The position numbers were made by a program, and so were the translations under genes. The notes under the pieces are model-generated. The model worked only from the letters and a program-made list of their open reading frames with translations, had not been told where the DNA came from and searched no databases. DNA of 64,000 nucleotides from Pradoshia eiseniae (lineage in GTDB: Bacteria > Bacillota > Bacilli > Bacillales > Pradoshiaceae): assembly GCF_002946355.1 (NCBI RefSeq), contig NZ_PKOZ01000007.1, forward strand, positions 62,001-126,000. Direction: 5' to 3'. Below, piece by piece: positions 53,665 through 62,438 of this stretch (positions within the stretch are counted from its first letter, which is position 1; every line of letters starts with the position of its first letter).

Positions 53665-53906
53665 TATTACTTATTGCAATATATATCAGCCGTTCGGATA
53701 GAACATATTAAGATTGGAGTGATTATTAGCCCTGAATTTAATTAACAATAGTATTTTTTCACTCTATATACCCACTTTTCTTCCATTAAATACCTTTTTA
53801 TGTTAAAAATTAACAATAATTAACCTTTAAAGATGATTACTTTGTCTTATATTGCGGTATTAAGGAGATATATAGAAATTTAAATGATAAGAAAGGGGAG
53901 AAACCA

Positions 53907-54104
53907 TTGCAAACTCTAAAAATGATTGTTGATGACCTGCATGATTGTGAGGCAAAATCATTATTATTCCAAATTCTATTAAAAATCGAATCATGCAAGG
54001 AAGCAGGAATCGATGAAGAGACATTCACGCGGGACTTAGAAGGATTATATGACCATCTTCTCTATTATAAAGCTGGGGAAATCTCTGCATATGCAAAAAA
54101 ATAA
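53907..54104 (+). CDS. Small hypothetical protein
   Basis: A 65-residue, acidic, helical protein beginning MQTLKMIVDDLHDCEAKSLL and ending AYAKK. The start is TTG at 53907, with GGGGAG 6 nt upstream. No family recognised; no membrane span. It converges on the PrmA-like gene. Confidence 0.65.
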   Translation: MQTLKMIVDDLHDCEAKSLLFQILLKIESCKEAGIDEETFTRDLEGLYDHLLYYKAGEISAYAKK

Positions 54105-54125
54105 GACAGCACATAATAGGCTGTC
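54095..54125 (-). terminator. Terminator of the PrmA-like gene
   Basis: On the minus strand GACAGC pairs with GCTGTC (54105-54110 with 54120-54125), followed by TTATTTTTTT. It lies about 10 nt after the gene's stop codon. Confidence 0.75.
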
Positions 54126-54135
54126 CTGCTCTTAG

Positions 54136-55029
54136 TTACTTTCTTAGCAGATAGGCTGTCACCCATTCATCAGCATGATGGATTTCTTTAAGCTCGTATC
54201 CTAGCTCTTGATAAACCGTAACAGCATCCTCATAATTCCACGTCACCATTCCTGAAAGAATCAATCTTCCTCCATCCGCTAAATGCTGATCGATGAAATT
54301 AACTAATTGCTTTATTTCATCGGCAGCAATATTGACGAATATCCAATCAAAACATCCTTCCATCTCAAACTGAGGGTCTAAGACATCCGCATGAGTGACT
54401 TTTATTTTGTCATCTGCACCATTTAACTTGGCATTATACAGGACCTCATCCCTGACATCCTCAATGTCGACCGCTTGTATTTCCTTTGCGCCCATAAGTG
54501 CGGTAGCCACACTCAAAAGGCCCGCTCCTGTCCCAATATCAAGTATCCGCATCCCCTTCATCTCTTCTCTAAGAATAAGACGGAGACAGTCCTGAGTCGT
54601 TCCATGAAGCCCCGAACCAAAAGCGCACGGCGGTTCAAAATGAATGATATTGCCCTCTGGGATATGCTCTTCTTCCACAGGGTTAATGAACCAGCCATTT
54701 CGAAGATCAATGACAGGAAACGGCTCTTGCCATTCAACCGTATCAAGCAGCTGATAACACACATTATCCTTTCCCAGACCAAGAATAGCCGCTATCGATT
54801 CTCTCTCTCTTTCCGTGTCTACAGGAACGTTGTCCTCTTCCACAATCACCTTCAATTCAACAGTGCCTTCCTCCAACTCTTGGACGCTATAACCATTATC
54901 CGAGGCATATTGCTCAATAGGCTGGTCGTAATAGGAATTATAATATCCATGCATATTCAGCTTCTCGATGGCTTCATCTACAGCGCTTTGCAGCATGGAG
55001 ATTGTGTATTCATGAAGCATTTTCAACAT
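54136..55029 (-). CDS. PrmA-like (ribosomal protein L11 methyltransferase family) protein
   Basis: A 297-residue SAM-dependent methyltransferase. MRILDIGTGAGLLSVATALMGA is motif I, QAVDIEDV motif II, and DWIFVNIAADEI replaces the NPPY-like motif. The PrmA signature before motif I, normally AFGTGxHxTT, is AFGSGLHGTTQDC here. The gene is not next to dnaJ, the usual place of prmA, so it may be a paralogue with another target. The start is ATG 55029 or 55020; spacing does not settle it. Confidence 0.82.
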   Translation of the reverse strand: MLKMLHEYTISMLQSAVDEAIEKLNMHGYYNSYYDQPIEQYASDNGYSVQELEEGTVELKVIVEEDNVPVDTERERESIAAILGLGKDNVCYQLLDTVEWQEPFPVIDLRNGWFINPVEEEHIPEGNIIHFEPPCAFGSGLHGTTQDCLRLILREEMKGMRILDIGTGAGLLSVATALMGAKEIQAVDIEDVRDEVLYNAKLNGADDKIKVTHADVLDPQFEMEGCFDWIFVNIAADEIKQLVNFIDQHLADGGRLILSGMVTWNYEDAVTVYQELGYELKEIHHADEWVTAYLLRK

Positions 55030-55182
55030 CTACCTTTTCATCTTTGATTGTTCCATTATAGGAGGCTTCCGAGCAATTCGCAAACCCCCTCCGAATAGTT
55101 CAGAAGCTTTGCTGGGACCTATCAGTGCGTTTCGAATCCTTCAGAGCCCCCTTCCGAATGCCTTACATCATGTATAAAAAGC

Positions 55183-55208
55183 AAAAAGCCCGCTGAAATC
55201 TGCAGGCC
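55183..55208 (-). terminator. Terminator of the small membrane protein gene
   Basis: On the minus strand GGCCTGC pairs with GCGGGCT (two G-U pairs), loop of 8, followed by TTTTT. Confidence 0.65.
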
Positions 55209-55213
55209 CTATT

Positions 55214-55561
55214 CTAGAAAGCCCGTATGATTAGATAGCCAATCGAAATGAAAAACAGCAGCAGACCTGGAAGTGACATAACTAAACCTGTGATGGCTAG
55301 AACTCTTCCTTTGCTTGAATAGAGAGCTGCCAATCCAAATGGCAATGTACAGAATGCCAGGAGGAAACTGATGGATATCGCCAAGATATCAATCGAATCG
55401 GCCATCTCGTAAGAACTGGCAGCATAATAGCCAAAAAGCATAGCAGCTATTGATGCTGCTCCAGTGAGGGCTGTTATAATGGCTGAACCTAAGCGATTAT
55501 GGACATATACATTAGATTCATGGTGCATCGATGTTCGAGTAGCTTGGACACTTGAATACAA
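55214..55561 (-). CDS. Small DUF4190-like membrane protein
   Basis: A 115-residue protein with three hydrophobic segments after a polar 25-residue head. SFLLAFCTLPFGLAALYSSKGR followed by LAITGLVMSLPGLLLF fits the DUF4190-type pattern of two spans with a short basic loop. Function unknown. The start is TTG at 55561, 5 nt after GGGGGGAG. It lies alone between terminators. Confidence 0.7.
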   Translation of the reverse strand: MYSSVQATRTSMHHESNVYVHNRLGSAIITALTGAASIAAMLFGYYAASSYEMADSIDILAISISFLLAFCTLPFGLAALYSSKGRVLAITGLVMSLPGLLLFFISIGYLIIRAF

Positions 55562-55657
55562 AACGACTCCCCCCTATAAGAAAAAAGTACTATGTCGTTC
55601 TATATATCGGTCCATTTTCATTCTATTCAACAGGCTAATCAAATTCCCTTTGGATGA

Positions 55658-55683
55658 TAAAAAGGAAAGAGAACCGTGTTCTC
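55658..55683 (-). terminator. Terminator after the vWA gene
   Basis: On the minus strand GAGAAC pairs with GTTCTC (loop ACG), followed by TTTCCTTTTT. Confidence 0.7.
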
Positions 55684-55703
55684 CTCCCTCTAAACAGCAG
55701 TCA

Positions 55704-56291
55704 TCATTTCCTTCTTACCGTCAATTCCTCATGAACGGAGGCATACATTTTCTGCACCCCTACGGTTGACGCTTCAAACTGAATCGCATCTTTTTCTGAG
55801 ACGCCCAGATGCCCCGCTTCTTCAGCTGCATCGATATTGGCTCCGATAAACAGAAACTCCCACTGATGTTTATCTTGCTGAAATTTAATCATCTCTTTTA
55901 CTTTTTCATACGTAAATTCTCTACTGGCATTTTCATAGCCATCTGTTGTAATGACAAAAAGCACTTTCCGAGGGAGCTTATCTGCAGCTGTGTTTGCCAG
56001 CCGCCCTCTCACGCTTAAGATTGTTTTGCCTACTGCATCAAGCAAGGCCGTCATCCCTCTTACATAGTATTCCTTCTCAGTAAGCACCGTCTTCTCGGCA
56101 TCCATACCTTCCCATAAAACCTCGTATTCATCATCAAATAGGACAGCTGTAACAATCGTCTTTCCAGGAAGTTCGCATTGCTTTTTCACTAATGAGTTGA
56201 AGCCGCCTATTGTATCATTTTCCAAACCAGCCATCGAACCGCTCCGATCAAGAATAAAAATAAGCTCAGTTAATTGTTCATTCATCTTCAT
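55704..56291 (-). CDS. vWA-domain protein (YegL/TerY type)
   Basis: A 195-residue single-domain von Willebrand A protein. The MIDAS metal site is FILDRSGSM (DxSxS), with the Thr in MTALLDAVG and the Asp in VITTDGYENAS. There is no signal peptide, so it is cytosolic. Such proteins (TerY-like) act in stress or signalling complexes; the specific role is unknown. It is divergent from a helix-turn-helix gene 95 nt away with a perfect palindrome between, suggesting a linked pair. ATG 56291 or 56285 could be the start. Confidence 0.88.
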   Translation of the reverse strand: MKMNEQLTELIFILDRSGSMAGLENDTIGGFNSLVKKQCELPGKTIVTAVLFDDEYEVLWEGMDAEKTVLTEKEYYVRGMTALLDAVGKTILSVRGRLANTAADKLPRKVLFVITTDGYENASREFTYEKVKEMIKFQQDKHQWEFLFIGANIDAAEEAGHLGVSEKDAIQFEASTVGVQKMYASVHEELTVRRK

Positions 56292-56319
56292 TCATCCTCT
56301 CAAAATGAAGTATCTATCA

Positions 56320-56328
56320 TGCTATAAT
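56320..56328 (+). promoter_or_regulatory. Extended -10 promoter of the helix-turn-helix gene
   Basis: TGCTATAAT is an extended -10 element; no good -35 is present. Transcription would start near 56335. Confidence 0.5.
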
Positions 56329-56353
56329 TTTAATAAGGATACGGAACTATTTG

Positions 56354-56370
56354 GTCGCTTTAAAAGCGAC
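56354..56370. promoter_or_regulatory. Perfect 17-bp palindrome, probable operator
   Basis: GTCGCTTTAAAAGCGAC has perfect 8-bp arms around one base. It lies between the promoter (56320) and the ribosome binding site of the helix-turn-helix gene, in the region shared with the divergent vWA gene. Autoregulation by the helix-turn-helix protein is the simplest reading. Confidence 0.6.
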
Positions 56371-56386
56371 TTTGAGGAGGGTTATT

Positions 56387-56878
56387 ATGAATAGCGACTA
56401 CTTGATGCACGAATTGAAAGAGTATGTTTTGAAACATCAGCTTAAAACAGTTGTCTTTGAAAGTTCACTGCTGCGCTCTGCGCCTATTCAAACTGAAGAG
56501 AAGGAGCTCTTAAATTTCATCGAGACAGAACGCAAACCTTCCCTGCAGCAAATTCTATTCAGTTTTATCGACCAAACTGGAAAAACAGATGCAGAGATTT
56601 ATACACGCGCCGGCATTGACCGTAAACTGTTCTCCAAGATACGTACAAACTCTGCCTATCACCCAAGCAAACGAACACTGCTTGCCCTCGGAATGGCTTT
56701 ACAGCTTAATAAGAGTGATATGGATGTACTTTTGCAGGCGGCTGGCTATTCCCTTTCTAAAAGTGAAACAAGTGATTTAATCATTCAATTCTTCTTAGAG
56801 AAGAACATTTATGATATCGACCTTGTTAATCAAGGACTATATTCAATGAATTTAAAGCCGTTGACCGGGATCTTGTAA
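56387..56878 (+). CDS. Helix-turn-helix (XRE-like) protein paired with vWA gene
   Basis: A 163-residue protein. Residues of about 60-135 contain TDAEIYTRAGIDRKLFSKIRTN and KRTLLALGMALQLNKSDMDVLL, a Cro/XRE-type helix-turn-helix with following helices. The N-terminal 55 residues are helical and polar. The ATG at 56387 has GAGGAGGG 6 nt upstream. It probably binds the palindrome at 56354-56370. It could instead be an adaptor for the vWA protein; the pairing is inference. Confidence 0.75.
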   Translation: MNSDYLMHELKEYVLKHQLKTVVFESSLLRSAPIQTEEKELLNFIETERKPSLQQILFSFIDQTGKTDAEIYTRAGIDRKLFSKIRTNSAYHPSKRTLLALGMALQLNKSDMDVLLQAAGYSLSKSETSDLIIQFFLEKNIYDIDLVNQGLYSMNLKPLTGIL

Positions 56879-56934
56879 TACTTGTTCAATCATATTAGTT
56901 GAAATTTTTGTGAACAACTATTTTAATAGAGTTT

Positions 56935-56948
56935 AGTAAGCGCTTACA
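56935..56948. promoter_or_regulatory. cre site (CcpA binding)
   Basis: AGTAAGCGCTTACA matches the cre consensus TGWAANCGNTNWCA at all fixed positions but the first, with a perfectly palindromic core. It lies 77 nt upstream of the aldehyde dehydrogenase gene, suggesting carbon catabolite control. Confidence 0.65.
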
Positions 56949-57024
56949 GATAATCCTGATTTTACATAATTCTTGAATGCGGGTATCAGTAGAGCTTTCA
57001 ATACGAATTAAAGGGGATCACTTC

Positions 57025-58545
57025 ATGATTTATGCAAATCCAAATACAGATGGGGCCGTTATTCATTTCAAGGAGAAATACGATAATTTCATTGGGGGTA
57101 AATGGGTTGCTCCTGTTAAAGGACAATACTTTGATAATAAATCACCTGTTAATGGAGAAGTGTTTACACAAGCGGCTCGTTCTTCTGTTGAAGATATTGA
57201 GCTCGCATTAGACGCAGCACATGCAGCAAAGGATGCTTGGGGGAAGACATCTGCTGCTGAGCGTGCACGAATCCTAAACAAAATAGCTGACCGTTTGGAA
57301 GATAATCTAGAGATGATTGCTGTTGCTGAAACCTGGGATAACGGCAAGGCTGTCCGCGAAACCTTGAATGCCGATATTCCATTAGCCATCGACCATTTCC
57401 GTTATTTCGCCAGTACAATCAGAGCTCAAGAAGGCCGTACGACTCAGCTAGACAATGATACCGTAGCCTACCATTTCCAAGAGCCTCTTGGGGTAGTTGG
57501 ACAAATTATTCCTTGGAATTTCCCAATCCTTATGGCCGCATGGAAGATTGCTCCTGCACTTGCAGCCGGAAACTGCATCGTCTTAAAGCCGGCAGAACAA
57601 ACTCCTGTCTCCATTATGGTTGTGATGGAACTCATTCAAGACCTGCTTCCTGCTGGCGTGCTGAATATTGTTAACGGATACGGTATTGAGGTTGGCAAGC
57701 CGCTTGCAACAAATAAACGCATCGCAAAAATCGCCTTCACTGGCTCAACAGCTGTTGGACGGCAAATCATGCAATATGCTACAGAAAACATCATTCCGGT
57801 AACGCTCGAGCTTGGGGGCAAGTCACCTAACGTCTTCTTTGAGGATGTGATGGACCAGGATGATGAATTCCTTGATAAGGCGATTGAAGGATTAGTCATG
57901 TTCGCCCTCAATTCCGGCGAAATTTGTACATGCCCTTCCCGTGCGCTCATTCAAGAATCCATTTATGACAAGTTCATGGAACGTGCTCTTGAACGAGTTA
58001 AGGCAATCAAAGTCGGCAATCCCCTAGACACTGAGGTGATGATGGGAGCCCAGGCATCCAATGAGCAAAAAGAAAAAATCCTATCCTATATCCAATTAGG
58101 CAAAGAAGAAGGTGCTGAATGCCTGATCGGCGGAGGAGAGAATAATCTCGGTGAAGGATTGGAAAACGGCAACTATATTGAGCCAACCGTCTTTAAGGGA
58201 CATAACAAAATGCGTATCTTCCAGGAGGAAATCTTCGGACCGGTTCTTGGTGTGACGACGTTCAAGGATTTTGATGAGGCGATGGAGATTGCTAATGACA
58301 CATTATACGGCCTAGGAGCTGGCGTATGGTCCCGCAGCGGAGACCTTGCTTATCGGGCTGGACGTGCCATCCAAGCAGGACGTGTATGGACCAACACCTA
58401 CCATCAATATCCGGCAGGAGCTGCCTTTGGTGGATATAAATTATCCGGTATTGGCCGTGAAAATCATGCCATGATGCTTGACCATTACCAACAAACGAAA
58501 TGCCTATTGGTCAGCTATGACCGCAAGCCACAAGGCTTCTTCTAA
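57025..58545 (+). CDS. Aldehyde dehydrogenase
   Basis: A 506-residue NAD(P)-dependent aldehyde dehydrogenase. The Glu motif is LELGGKSPN and the catalytic Cys is in [40 protein letters not shown] and EEIFGPVL are also present. It is closest in pattern to acetaldehyde dehydrogenases (AldB/ExaC type). The ATG at 57025 has AAGGGG 8 nt upstream. A DUF779 gene follows after 19 nt, a pairing common for this type. A cre site upstream suggests repression on good carbon sources. Confidence 0.94.
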   Translation: MIYANPNTDGAVIHFKEKYDNFIGGKWVAPVKGQYFDNKSPVNGEVFTQAARSSVEDIELALDAAHAAKDAWGKTSAAERARILNKIADRLEDNLEMIAVAETWDNGKAVRETLNADIPLAIDHFRYFASTIRAQEGRTTQLDNDTVAYHFQEPLGVVGQIIPWNFPILMAAWKIAPALAAGNCIVLKPAEQTPVSIMVVMELIQDLLPAGVLNIVNGYGIEVGKPLATNKRIAKIAFTGSTAVGRQIMQYATENIIPVTLELGGKSPNVFFEDVMDQDDEFLDKAIEGLVMFALNSGEICTCPSRALIQESIYDKFMERALERVKAIKVGNPLDTEVMMGAQASNEQKEKILSYIQLGKEEGAECLIGGGENNLGEGLENGNYIEPTVFKGHNKMRIFQEEIFGPVLGVTTFKDFDEAMEIANDTLYGLGAGVWSRSGDLAYRAGRAIQAGRVWTNTYHQYPAGAAFGGYKLSGIGRENHAMMLDHYQQTKCLLVSYDRKPQGFF

Positions 58546-58564
58546 ATCGAAAGGCTGGTGTCTC

Positions 58565-58903
58565 ATGGCTGAACGAGTAATTGCAACGGATACGGCACTT
58601 AAACTAATTGAGGAATTGAGGAATACCTACGGCAGCATTTTTCTCTATCAATCTGGCGGCTGCTGTGACGGTTCCGCACCGATGTGCTATAGGGAGGATG
58701 ACTTCCGGATTGGAAATGCCGATTTGCTGCTCGGGATTATTGGCGGTGTTCCTTTCTATATCCATGAGAGCCAGTATGCTTATTGGAAGCATACTCAGCT
58801 GATCATTGACGCCATTCCCGGAAAAGGCGCTGAATTCTCGCTTGATAGCATAGAAGACCGTCATTTCATTACGAGGTCACAAGTCCTCTCAGGGGAACAA
58901 TAA
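58565..58903 (+). CDS. DUF779-family protein
   Basis: A 112-residue protein. The Cys motif SGGCCDGSAPMC is the DUF779 hallmark and could bind a metal; DLLLGIIGGVPFYIHESQYAYW follows. Function unknown, but the family is nearly always next to an aldehyde dehydrogenase gene, as here (19 nt). The ATG at 58565 fits a GGCTGG-type weak ribosome binding site; earlier in-frame starts overlap the upstream gene. A terminator follows. Confidence 0.88.
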   Translation: MAERVIATDTALKLIEELRNTYGSIFLYQSGGCCDGSAPMCYREDDFRIGNADLLLGIIGGVPFYIHESQYAYWKHTQLIIDAIPGKGAEFSLDSIEDRHFITRSQVLSGEQ

Positions 58904-58911
58904 ATAAAAAG

Positions 58912-58946
58912 AAGCCATTTCACTAGGTCAGTGAAATGGCTTTTCT
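58912..58946. terminator. Bidirectional terminator between DUF779 and uppP genes
   Basis: A perfect 13-bp stem AAGCCATTTCACT/AGTGAAATGGCTT with a 5-nt loop and T-run. Confidence 0.92.
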
Positions 58947-58947
58947 A

Positions 58948-59793
58948 TTAAAAGTACAAGAAGTAAATCGCCGCTACCAAGACAATTCGGTAGATGGCAA
59001 ATGGCATTAAGCGAATCTTATCAATCAGCTTCAAGAAGAAGCGGATGGAGATTAGCGCAAAAATGAACGCACTGATGAAACCAACGATAAAGAATGGCAA
59101 AGCCTCCATATTGAAGTACTCCCAATTCTTAATCAAGGAAAGCAGGCTTGCTCCCGCCATGATCGGAACTGCCATGATGAAGGTGAAATCAGCTGCTGCA
59201 CGGTGACTCAAACCGAGAAGGACCCCACCTGAAATGGTTGAGCCGGAACGGGAGAACCCAGGCCATAAGGACAAGCATTGAATCAGCCCGATGGAGAGGG
59301 CTTGCTTGTACGTAATCTGGTCAACTGTCGTCACCTTTGGCTCCTTTTTCTTGCCGCTTACGATATCAGCCGCAATCATGAGGAATGCACCGACCAACAA
59401 ACCAATCAAGACCGTTTCTGTTGAGAAAAGATGCTCATCAATATAGTCCTCGAACAAGAGTCCAAGCACACCCGCAGGAATCAATCCTACGATTACATGT
59501 GTTAAACGAAGATGATTGCCATGATGACCTTGTCCATCTTTCTTGCCGAATAGGCGATTTAAGCCAAGCATATCAATGAACCGATCCTTAAAGATAATGA
59601 CAACAGCCAGGATTGATCCCAGCTGGATGACAATCTTAAAGGTATTTGCCGTATATTGCCCTAGGAATTCCTTTGAATTCAGCCACATATCATCTACCAA
59701 AATCATATGCCCCGTCGAGGAGACCGGCGCAAATTCCGTTAATCCTTCAACAAGTCCGAGGATAAACGCCTTCAATAATTCAATAAACTCCAT
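58948..59793 (-). CDS. uppP: Undecaprenyl-diphosphatase (BacA family)
   Basis: A 281-residue protein with about eight spans. LVEGLTEFAPVSSTGHMILVDD near the N-terminus and LWPGFSRSGSTISGGVLLG are the two conserved UppP motifs with the catalytic Glu, Ser and Arg. It recycles undecaprenyl pyrophosphate for wall synthesis and gives bacitracin tolerance. GGGAG lies about 7 nt before the ATG. It lies about 200 nt downstream of the isoprenoid synthase gene, separated from it by a hairpin. Confidence 0.95.
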   Translation of the reverse strand: MEFIELLKAFILGLVEGLTEFAPVSSTGHMILVDDMWLNSKEFLGQYTANTFKIVIQLGSILAVVIIFKDRFIDMLGLNRLFGKKDGQGHHGNHLRLTHVIVGLIPAGVLGLLFEDYIDEHLFSTETVLIGLLVGAFLMIAADIVSGKKKEPKVTTVDQITYKQALSIGLIQCLSLWPGFSRSGSTISGGVLLGLSHRAAADFTFIMAVPIMAGASLLSLIKNWEYFNMEALPFFIVGFISAFIFALISIRFFLKLIDKIRLMPFAIYRIVLVAAIYFLYF

Positions 59794-59951
59794 ACCTCTG
59801 CTCCCTAATCTTTGTTTTTATGTAACTTATCTTGATAACTTTTCCAATAGCCCAATATAGTTTACACCATATCGTTCCTGTTCGGTACTAAAAACTGTAT
59901 GCACCGATAAAGAATAGACCGCCTTTGTCATTTCCATGACCCTTCATCATT

Positions 59952-59985
59952 CATAAACAGACCCCTCCGGCCGGGGAGGGGTCTG
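59952..59985 (-). terminator. Terminator after the isoprenoid synthase gene
   Basis: The 11-bp GC-rich stem CAGACCCCTCC/GGAGGGGTCTG (59958-59968 with 59975-59985) is followed on the minus strand by a short TTTAT stretch. Confidence 0.7.
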
Positions 59986-59996
59986 CCTCTTTAGAT

Positions 59997-62339
59997 TTAT
60001 CGGCTTCTGTTGATAATATAGTCAAGCAGATGCTTTAAGAAGCTTGTATTGCATTTGATTTGCGGCAATGTCTCAATGGCCTCACAGTAGTGATGCCACA
60101 TTTGCTTCCTCGCACCATCGAATCCAAGGACTGTCACGAAGGTCGAGCGTTCATTCTTCTCATCCTGCCCTGCTGTTTTCCCGAGGGTTTCCTCATCCCC
60201 CTCCGCATCAAGGAGATCATCCCTGATTTGGAAGGCAATTCCGGCATGTTGGGCAAATCGTTTGAGAGCCAGCTTTTCTTGTTCATCTGCCTCGGCAAGG
60301 ATGGCTGGCATGATCAACGACGCCTCAAATCCAATGCCCGTCTTATAAAAGCACATCGTATTCAATTCTTCTAGCGACATTTCACCTGTCTTCTCCTCTA
60401 GGTCGAGAACTTGTCCGCGGCACATATCCATGGCCGCTTTTGCGGAATACTGAATCAGGGATAGGACAGCTTGCGGGCTAAATGCCTGAATCGATGCCTG
60501 CTCCAATGTCGCCTTCTGGATAAGAAAGATACCTGTCAGCTCTGCAATGGCGCTGTTATAGGCAATGTGAAGTGCCGGTTGTCCCCGTCGGGCAGCCGCA
60601 TTATCCTGTGAAGGCAAATCATCAAAGATAAGCGAGGCCGTATGCATGTATTCAAGTGACTTTAAGACAGGGATCATCTCCTGCTTCTTTAGACCAAGCT
60701 CCATTCCCATCATCCAGGCGACCACTGGTCTTATTCGTTTGCCATCAGCCATCAAACTATAGTTAGCGGCTTCATGAAGCGTTCTTTCTTCCGGGAGCTC
60801 ACCAATAATAGCCTCTTCAATCGGAAGGAAGCTGTGCATCTCATCCCTGAGCTCGCTAGCGAGGACGGTAAAGGCATCTCTCCCCTGTCTATCTTCTCGT
60901 AAATGGTCGATCATATGGTCACGCAGCAATTTATCAAAGAAATCAACGTCCTCCGCTTTCTTGACGAACCTTTGAATAATCCGCATAAATTCAGGCATCC
61001 CTGCAGCAAATACAGCCATGACCTCCTTGTATCGATTCGGCCCGAAACGAAGCTTATTCCTTTTCAGCCCATTGATGGCCCTGTCCAATATGACTTCCCT
61101 TGCCAACTCGCTGTCGGAATAGACATCGTGAATTAGGTTAGCAATGACACCAAAATACAACTCAAATGGATTAACCAAATCCGGCCGCTCCTTATGATGA
61201 GTCCAATAGTATGTATACGGCGTAACGGCACCAGCCTGCAGGTCATCAAACAAATCGGTGAAATCATCAGCCAGCTGGTTATAGATCCCATAATAAAAGG
61301 TCCGATCATCAAAGCCCTTATCCTCTTGTGCCCCTATTACAGATCGGATAATCAATCTGGAGGATGCTGATTTCAAAATGACGGGAACATACAGCTCCTC
61401 ATTTGTGTAAATCAATTCATTCATATCTTTATTACGGTCTAACTCCTGCGCATGGAAAAACACATAGGATTCGGAGAAGAAGGTATTTAGCGCCTCTGGT
61501 GTCTGATGGCTTTTAATATAGGCAAATGCCTCGGATAACTCAGCATGGATATAGGCAATAAGCTTCTTCTTATTCTCTGCCCAGTCACCTAAAGGAGGAA
61601 TCTCACGGGTAAGCAAGGCAGTACGAATCATGGCGGAGTATTGCTCCTTTTCTTCGCTCGTCAAATAACTTGAATCTAAGAGGTCATCCACAAATGGGTA
61701 GGTAAGACCATATGCATATCCAAGTCTGATTGCCTCATCAAGTTTAGCTGCCCGCTCATCTCCTTGTATGTCTTCTCCCATTTCATCATAAGCATGCAAG
61801 AGGACACCTGCGATGATTTTGATGAGCTTGCGCTGCGCATGCTCCGCATCTAGCTCATCTGGGATATGCTCCGAGACCCGCTTCAATTTGGCAAACAGCC
61901 AAATAACACTAAGCTCGATCCCTTCCTTCTCACCCCAGCGGTATAGGCTTGCTTTACTCAAGCTGTCGGCTTTTTCATTGGAGGGATTGGCCACATGTTT
62001 TTTTAAGCGCTGGGCCGTTTGGTCAATCTCTTTTTCCGCCTTATCCGTATCAATAGCCTTGCCTAAGTCGCGCATATATAAGTAAGCCACACTGCGACGC
62101 AAATAAGAATCTAGCTTTCCTGTATAATCCAGCCACTGCAGGTAGGGACGATAACCGATGCTCGGGTCCTTTTTCGCCCCCTTATGTAAACGAAAATTGA
62201 TATGATTTACTTTCCATTCCGACATATCAGCGGTTAGAACAGGGATGAAATGTTTTTCTATCGTCTCTTCCCTTAATTTCTTGAAATATCGGTTAGCTCT
62301 TATCTCTGCTGATTGATAGCTTGAATGATTCTCTTTCAT
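59997..62339 (-). CDS. Two-domain isoprenoid synthase: N-terminal class I-like domain fused to polyprenyl diphosphate synthase
   Basis: A 780-residue protein, over twice the normal length of a prenyl synthase. Residues from about 480 to 780 are a canonical polyprenyl synthetase: GKRIRP (533-538), the first Asp-rich motif DDLPSQD (573-579) with RRG after it, and the second motif DDLLD (707-711). Residues 1-480 are helical and unassigned, but carry DDLLD (218-222) and DDFTD (358-362), spaced like the two metal motifs of a class I terpenoid synthase. The fusion may make a prenyl diphosphate and then cyclise or extend it. ATG 62339 has AAGGAAG 8 nt upstream; the longer frame from 62390 lacks a ribosome binding site. 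Confidence 0.85.
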   Translation of the reverse strand: MKENHSSYQSAEIRANRYFKKLREETIEKHFIPVLTADMSEWKVNHINFRLHKGAKKDPSIGYRPYLQWLDYTGKLDSYLRRSVAYLYMRDLGKAIDTDKAEKEIDQTAQRLKKHVANPSNEKADSLSKASLYRWGEKEGIELSVIWLFAKLKRVSEHIPDELDAEHAQRKLIKIIAGVLLHAYDEMGEDIQGDERAAKLDEAIRLGYAYGLTYPFVDDLLDSSYLTSEEKEQYSAMIRTALLTREIPPLGDWAENKKKLIAYIHAELSEAFAYIKSHQTPEALNTFFSESYVFFHAQELDRNKDMNELIYTNEELYVPVILKSASSRLIIRSVIGAQEDKGFDDRTFYYGIYNQLADDFTDLFDDLQAGAVTPYTYYWTHHKERPDLVNPFELYFGVIANLIHDVYSDSELAREVILDRAINGLKRNKLRFGPNRYKEVMAVFAAGMPEFMRIIQRFVKKAEDVDFFDKLLRDHMIDHLREDRQGRDAFTVLASELRDEMHSFLPIEEAIIGELPEERTLHEAANYSLMADGKRIRPVVAWMMGMELGLKKQEMIPVLKSLEYMHTASLIFDDLPSQDNAAARRGQPALHIAYNSAIAELTGIFLIQKATLEQASIQAFSPQAVLSLIQYSAKAAMDMCRGQVLDLEEKTGEMSLEELNTMCFYKTGIGFEASLIMPAILAEADEQEKLALKRFAQHAGIAFQIRDDLLDAEGDEETLGKTAGQDEKNERSTFVTVLGFDGARKQMWHHYCEAIETLPQIKCNTSFLKHLLDYIINRSR

Positions 62340-62438
62340 CACAACAACTTCCTTCATAATCGAGTCATAGCTTTTAAATCCGAATGCCATTATCTAATCA
62401 TAACGGCAGAATATATCAGGAAGAAGTCAGCCGGCTAT

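Larger units (their letters stand above)
53411..53906. other. 496-nt region with no certain gene
   Basis: Contains one possible 43-codon minus-strand gene (53468-53599) and a minus-strand terminator hairpin at 53634-53664 that does not follow any recognised gene. The remainder, 53665-53880, is AT-rich and has no convincing frame. Confidence 0.6.

Noticed and set aside
53484-53711. 75-codon plus-strand frame
   Set aside because: No ribosome binding site, and it runs across the terminator hairpin at 53634-53664.
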